Of a stretch of 64,000 nucleotides of DNA, positions 61,539-64,000 are shown one piece after another. The notes under the pieces are model-generated. The model was not told the origin of the DNA. It ran no database searches and saw only the letters and a program-made list of their open reading frames with translations. Both the position numbers and the translations under genes were made by a program. The stretch's first letter is position 1. Every line of letters begins with the position of its first letter. The stretch is from Gammaproteobacteria bacterium. Its GTDB lineage: Bacteria > Pseudomonadota > Gammaproteobacteria > Xanthomonadales > Wenzhouxiangellaceae. The stretch lies in NCBI GenBank assembly GCA_021772975.1, contig JAJFKY010000011.1:1-64000 (forward strand). The letters run 5' to 3'.

Positions 61539-61916
61539 ATGCGTGAAGATAAAAAAATAGCAGTCACCAGCGGCAGTGCCGTCGGCTTAAGTGCCTTGTC
61601 GTCATTGATTGGTTTGTGCTGCATCGGGCCTTGGGCGGTTGCTGTGCTGGGTGTTTCAGGCGCTATCACCATGGCTCGATGGCAGCCGTTGCGCCCATAC
61701 TTTCTTGGTGTGGCGGTGATCATGCTGTTATGGGCTTTTTGGCGGGTATATGGCCCGGCACGCAAAAAACTCTGCCAGGCAGGGGTGTGTCCATCCAGGC
61801 CATCTACGTGGCTGCAGCTTAGTCTGTGGTGTGCAGCGATATTGGTGCTGATGGCTTTTTTCTCAGATCAATTGCAATGGTTGTTGGTGGATCCAACGCC
61901 GGAGGGCGTTCGTTAA
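61539..61916 (+). CDS. MerT-like membrane protein
   Basis: From MREDKKIAV the protein has about 125 residues, with three or four membrane helices. SSLIGLCCIGPWAVAVLGVSGA holds the paired Cys typical of the first helix of MerT. LRPYFLGVAVIMLLWAFWRVYG is the second MerT-type block. Cys occurs again in KKLCQAGVCP, near the third helix. MerT moves Hg(II) into the cell, but no MerP or MerA is visible here. Its stop shares a base with the next gene. Confidence 0.82.
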   Translation: MREDKKIAVTSGSAVGLSALSSLIGLCCIGPWAVAVLGVSGAITMARWQPLRPYFLGVAVIMLLWAFWRVYGPARKKLCQAGVCPSRPSTWLQLSLWCAAILVLMAFFSDQLQWLLVDPTPEGVR

Positions 61917-63190
61917 TGAAAATACCTGTGCTACTGGTTTGCTGCTGTCTACTTACCGCTTGTTCATCCGATGACTCGTCTGAAAACAACCCGGTCATTA
62001 ATCAACCTGCTTATCAGTTGGTCGATGAGTCACTGGATCAAATCAGGAATGATTTTAATGCCATGCAGGATAAAATCAGGCTGGTATTTATCAGCGGGCC
62101 TTCATGTGGGATTTGCTTACGTGGTATGGATGATTTGAATAAATCCATTGTCTCCACGTTACAAAATGATGCGCGTGCGCACACCATGGTCCTATATGTG
62201 CCTGCACTGGGCGCAAAAGAAAGACATGTAGCAGCGGCTGTACCATTAATGCAGGGGCCCAGAGTGAGCCACTATTGGGACGAGCAGGGCGGCAGTGGTC
62301 TTGCGTTTCAGGAAACCCTGGACATTCCCATGTATGCCTGGGATATCTGGATGATATATGAGCCTGGCGCAGTCTGGGAAGATGGATCACCGCCTCCTCA
62401 ACCGGCTTTCTGGCAACATCAATTGCCTGGTTTGCCAACCGGTCAGCGGCTTGACGCACAGCATTTTGCCGAGATGGTTCATGTAAGCCTCAAGCAAGTG
62501 CCCCAATCGACAGAATCAACAGCAGCATCAACGGGGCAGCCAGAGATGACGGAAATTATAGCGGTTGCACAGCCGAGCAGCGTCATCATCAAACAGCATC
62601 ATCGCAGCCGCGGTGGTTATCAAAAGCTCAAGACCATTAAGGCAATTAATTACTTCGGCGAAACAAAAATTGATGATCAGAGCTATGCGGTAACTGTTGA
62701 AACCGCGCGGCCCAATGATTACATACGCGTTGCTAATGATGGCACAAACCAGTCTTCGCTGGCATGGGACGGACAAAGCGCGGTAAGCGACGGTTCCACA
62801 GGCGCACTACCCAGTGACATAAGGGTTGAGTTATTGGCATCCTACGATTTTGATGGCTGGATGACCGACTGGAAATCAAAAGGCTATCAGACCAGACGTA
62901 TGGGCATGGTGAAATACCAGGACCGGTTACCCTGGTTGATCAAAACCGAACTGAATAATGGACGTATGTGGCATGTCTATGTCGATAGTCATACCGGCGA
63001 TGCTTTCAGGCAGGCACTGATCGGCCCGGATGGTATGGAGTTGATCGCACTGGAGTTTGGAGATTATCGTGATGTTGACGGTTTTCGCCTGCCACACCAG
63101 GTCAAATACTTTCGTGGTGAAAACCTGATTGCCGTTGATCAGTATGCACGGATTGATGTGATCGTCGAAACCGGAGGGCAGGGCACATGA
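61916..63190 (+). CDS. Thioredoxin-like lipoprotein with LolA-like C-terminus
   Basis: From MKIPVLLV the protein has about 424 residues with a lipobox LLTAC. An N-terminal domain (about 50-200) has SGPSCGICLRGM, a CxxC-type redox motif in a thioredoxin-like setting. The C-terminal half (about 230-420) is beta-rich. KTIKAINYFGETKID, KYQDRLPWLIKTEL and RMWHVYVDSHTG resemble the LolA/LolB-like lipoprotein-carrier fold. The combination of redox and lipid-like domains is unusual. Its first base overlaps the MerT-like stop. Confidence 0.72.
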   Translation: MKIPVLLVCCCLLTACSSDDSSENNPVINQPAYQLVDESLDQIRNDFNAMQDKIRLVFISGPSCGICLRGMDDLNKSIVSTLQNDARAHTMVLYVPALGAKERHVAAAVPLMQGPRVSHYWDEQGGSGLAFQETLDIPMYAWDIWMIYEPGAVWEDGSPPPQPAFWQHQLPGLPTGQRLDAQHFAEMVHVSLKQVPQSTESTAASTGQPEMTEIIAVAQPSSVIIKQHHRSRGGYQKLKTIKAINYFGETKIDDQSYAVTVETARPNDYIRVANDGTNQSSLAWDGQSAVSDGSTGALPSDIRVELLASYDFDGWMTDWKSKGYQTRRMGMVKYQDRLPWLIKTELNNGRMWHVYVDSHTGDAFRQALIGPDGMELIALEFGDYRDVDGFRLPHQVKYFRGENLIAVDQYARIDVIVETGGQGT

Positions 63191-63738
63191 GGCAATCTGA
63201 ACCGCTGGAGTTTGTTGATATCGGTACGTTGCACAGGCCAGGTCCAATCGGGCGACTGGTTCGTTTATTATTGGGCATTGCCTGCCTGTTTGCGCTATAT
63301 CAGCTAATTATTTATCGCACGACTATTGTCTCAACGCCGATCAGCGTGCTGCCCAATATCGCACTCATGCTGCTGCCAGCGATAGGCATCATCAATTATG
63401 TCGTCAATATAGGTTTTGGCAAAAGCTGGGGCCGCTGGCCAGGCTATTTATCAGTTGCCGCATTTGCGCTGCTGGCCCTGTTGGCATGGTGGTTGCACGG
63501 CACGCCTGATCATCAATTACTGGGCTGGCCTTTGTGGCTGTGGATGGCTTATTTCTATGCGCACCTGGGTGCTTCGTTTGTATTATCGGCCGTGATTGCG
63601 ACGCCGGGGTGTGAAATGCGTTCGATTCCCGAGTTGGTGGGGCGGTTATCAGAACGGCCAGCGCTCGAGCATCATTGTCCAGTCGGATTTATCAGTCGCA
63701 TTGATCAATGGGAGCGTGACCGCCAGCGTAATCAGTAA
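63187..63738 (+). CDS. Membrane protein with conserved EHHCPVG tail
   Basis: This 183-residue protein has four or five membrane helices (about 22-45, 50-75, 90-110, 115-145). The C-terminal segment GCEMRSIPELVGRL and EHHCPVGFISRIDQWE is a recurring motif in small membrane proteins from metal-resistance neighbourhoods. It overlaps the preceding gene by 4 bases and should be in the same operon. The function is unknown. Confidence 0.7.
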   Translation: MRQSEPLEFVDIGTLHRPGPIGRLVRLLLGIACLFALYQLIIYRTTIVSTPISVLPNIALMLLPAIGIINYVVNIGFGKSWGRWPGYLSVAAFALLALLAWWLHGTPDHQLLGWPLWLWMAYFYAHLGASFVLSAVIATPGCEMRSIPELVGRLSERPALEHHCPVGFISRIDQWERDRQRNQ

Positions 63739-63858
63739 TTATCCGAGAGTTCATTCCACACTGGCCGACAAAATAAAGCTCACCGTCATACAGTCCGTAT
63801 TGACGCCAGAGCGAGTGAATACTTCCAAAGTCACCGCTCAATAATTTAAGTCACTCGA

Positions 63859-64000
63859 TCACAACAACTGGTGCAGCGCTGCCTTTTCCCAACGACGAAA
63901 AGTCGGCACTGAAGCACCACAACGCTGTGCAGCTTCTGAGTTCCTCCCACTTGGATGCCATCGCACGGAACAGAAACGATGCCACGCATGGTAGAGGTTA
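63859..64000 (-). CDS. Partial HTH-like open frame at right edge
   Basis: A minus-strand frame running off the end of the window ends at 63859. The last 46 residues include HPSGRNSEAAQRCGASVPTF followed by RRWEKAALHQLL. This could be a helix-turn-helix, of a type seen in small phage or transposon regulators. It is too short to name with confidence; a spurious frame is possible. Confidence 0.3.
   Translation of the reverse strand, partial: NLYHAWHRFCSVRWHPSGRNSEAAQRCGASVPTFRRWEKAALHQLL

Overview
The window reads as chromosome of a moderately GC-rich gammaproteobacterium. RNase E, RluC, UvrY/GacA, KdsB, LpxK, YgfZ, SdhE and a YgfX-like protein are all gammaproteobacterial in type. An SDHAF4/DUF1674-like gene heads the sdh operon, and two proteins end in a DGFE tail. 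These points suggest a deep-branching lineage rather than an enteric or a pseudomonad. I cannot name the genus from sequence alone.

Layout. 1-7.5 kb: tRNA-Ser(UGA), a GacA/UvrY response regulator, rne and rluC (divergent), and a Lol lipoprotein exporter with a single permease gene. 7.6-16.5 kb: a copper/silver module made of a Cys-containing leader protein, CusCBA, a CDCC-motif sialidase-fold exported protein, CueR, and a DUF4396 protein behind a textbook CueR-type operator. 16.7-26.9 kb: comEC, exbB, exbD, msbA, a small membrane protein, lpxK, a MITE-like element, kdsB, a low-molecular-weight tyrosine phosphatase and uvrC. This stretch is mainly envelope and lipopolysaccharide biogenesis. 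26.9-31.6 kb: an accessory patch with an AT-rich HEPN-like gene, two REPIN-type palindromes, a frameshifted sialidase-like remnant, short direct repeats, an FG-GAP/VCBS secreted protein and a VOC-cupin fusion.

31.9-38.2 kb: mostly exported proteins of unknown role, including a lipoprotein/coiled-coil pair, MtfA, a histidine-phosphatase fusion and a secreted hydrolase next to a DUF4785-like protein. 38.4-46.5 kb: pgsA, a methyltransferase, a PhnD-like binding protein, ygfZ, the complete sdhAF4-sdhC-D-A-B-sdhE operon and a membrane LytTR regulator. 46.6-51.3 kb: assorted metabolic and hypothetical genes, including a MobA-like nucleotidyltransferase, an MmgE/PrpD protein and a YgfX-like protein. 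51.4-53.7 kb: an arsenic operon arsR-arsI-arsC-acr3 with its operator inside the promoter. 53.9-59.3 kb: a TraB/GumN lipoprotein and an RND pump with its adaptor. 60.0-63.7 kb: a DUF2306 membrane protein, then a metal-responsive cassette. In it a CadR/PbrR-type MerR regulator faces a four-gene operon encoding a GDCCVxC protein, a MerT-like protein, a thioredoxin-like lipoprotein and a CPxG-tailed membrane protein.

Three separate metal-responsive regulators (CueR, ArsR, CadR/PbrR-like) each have a recognisable operator, so metal stress is the strongest theme. The least described system is the 61.2-63.7 kb cassette. It looks like a metal-uptake or redox-handling operon built around a MerT-like protein but without MerA or MerP. 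No CRISPR array, intact insertion sequence or complete prophage was seen.
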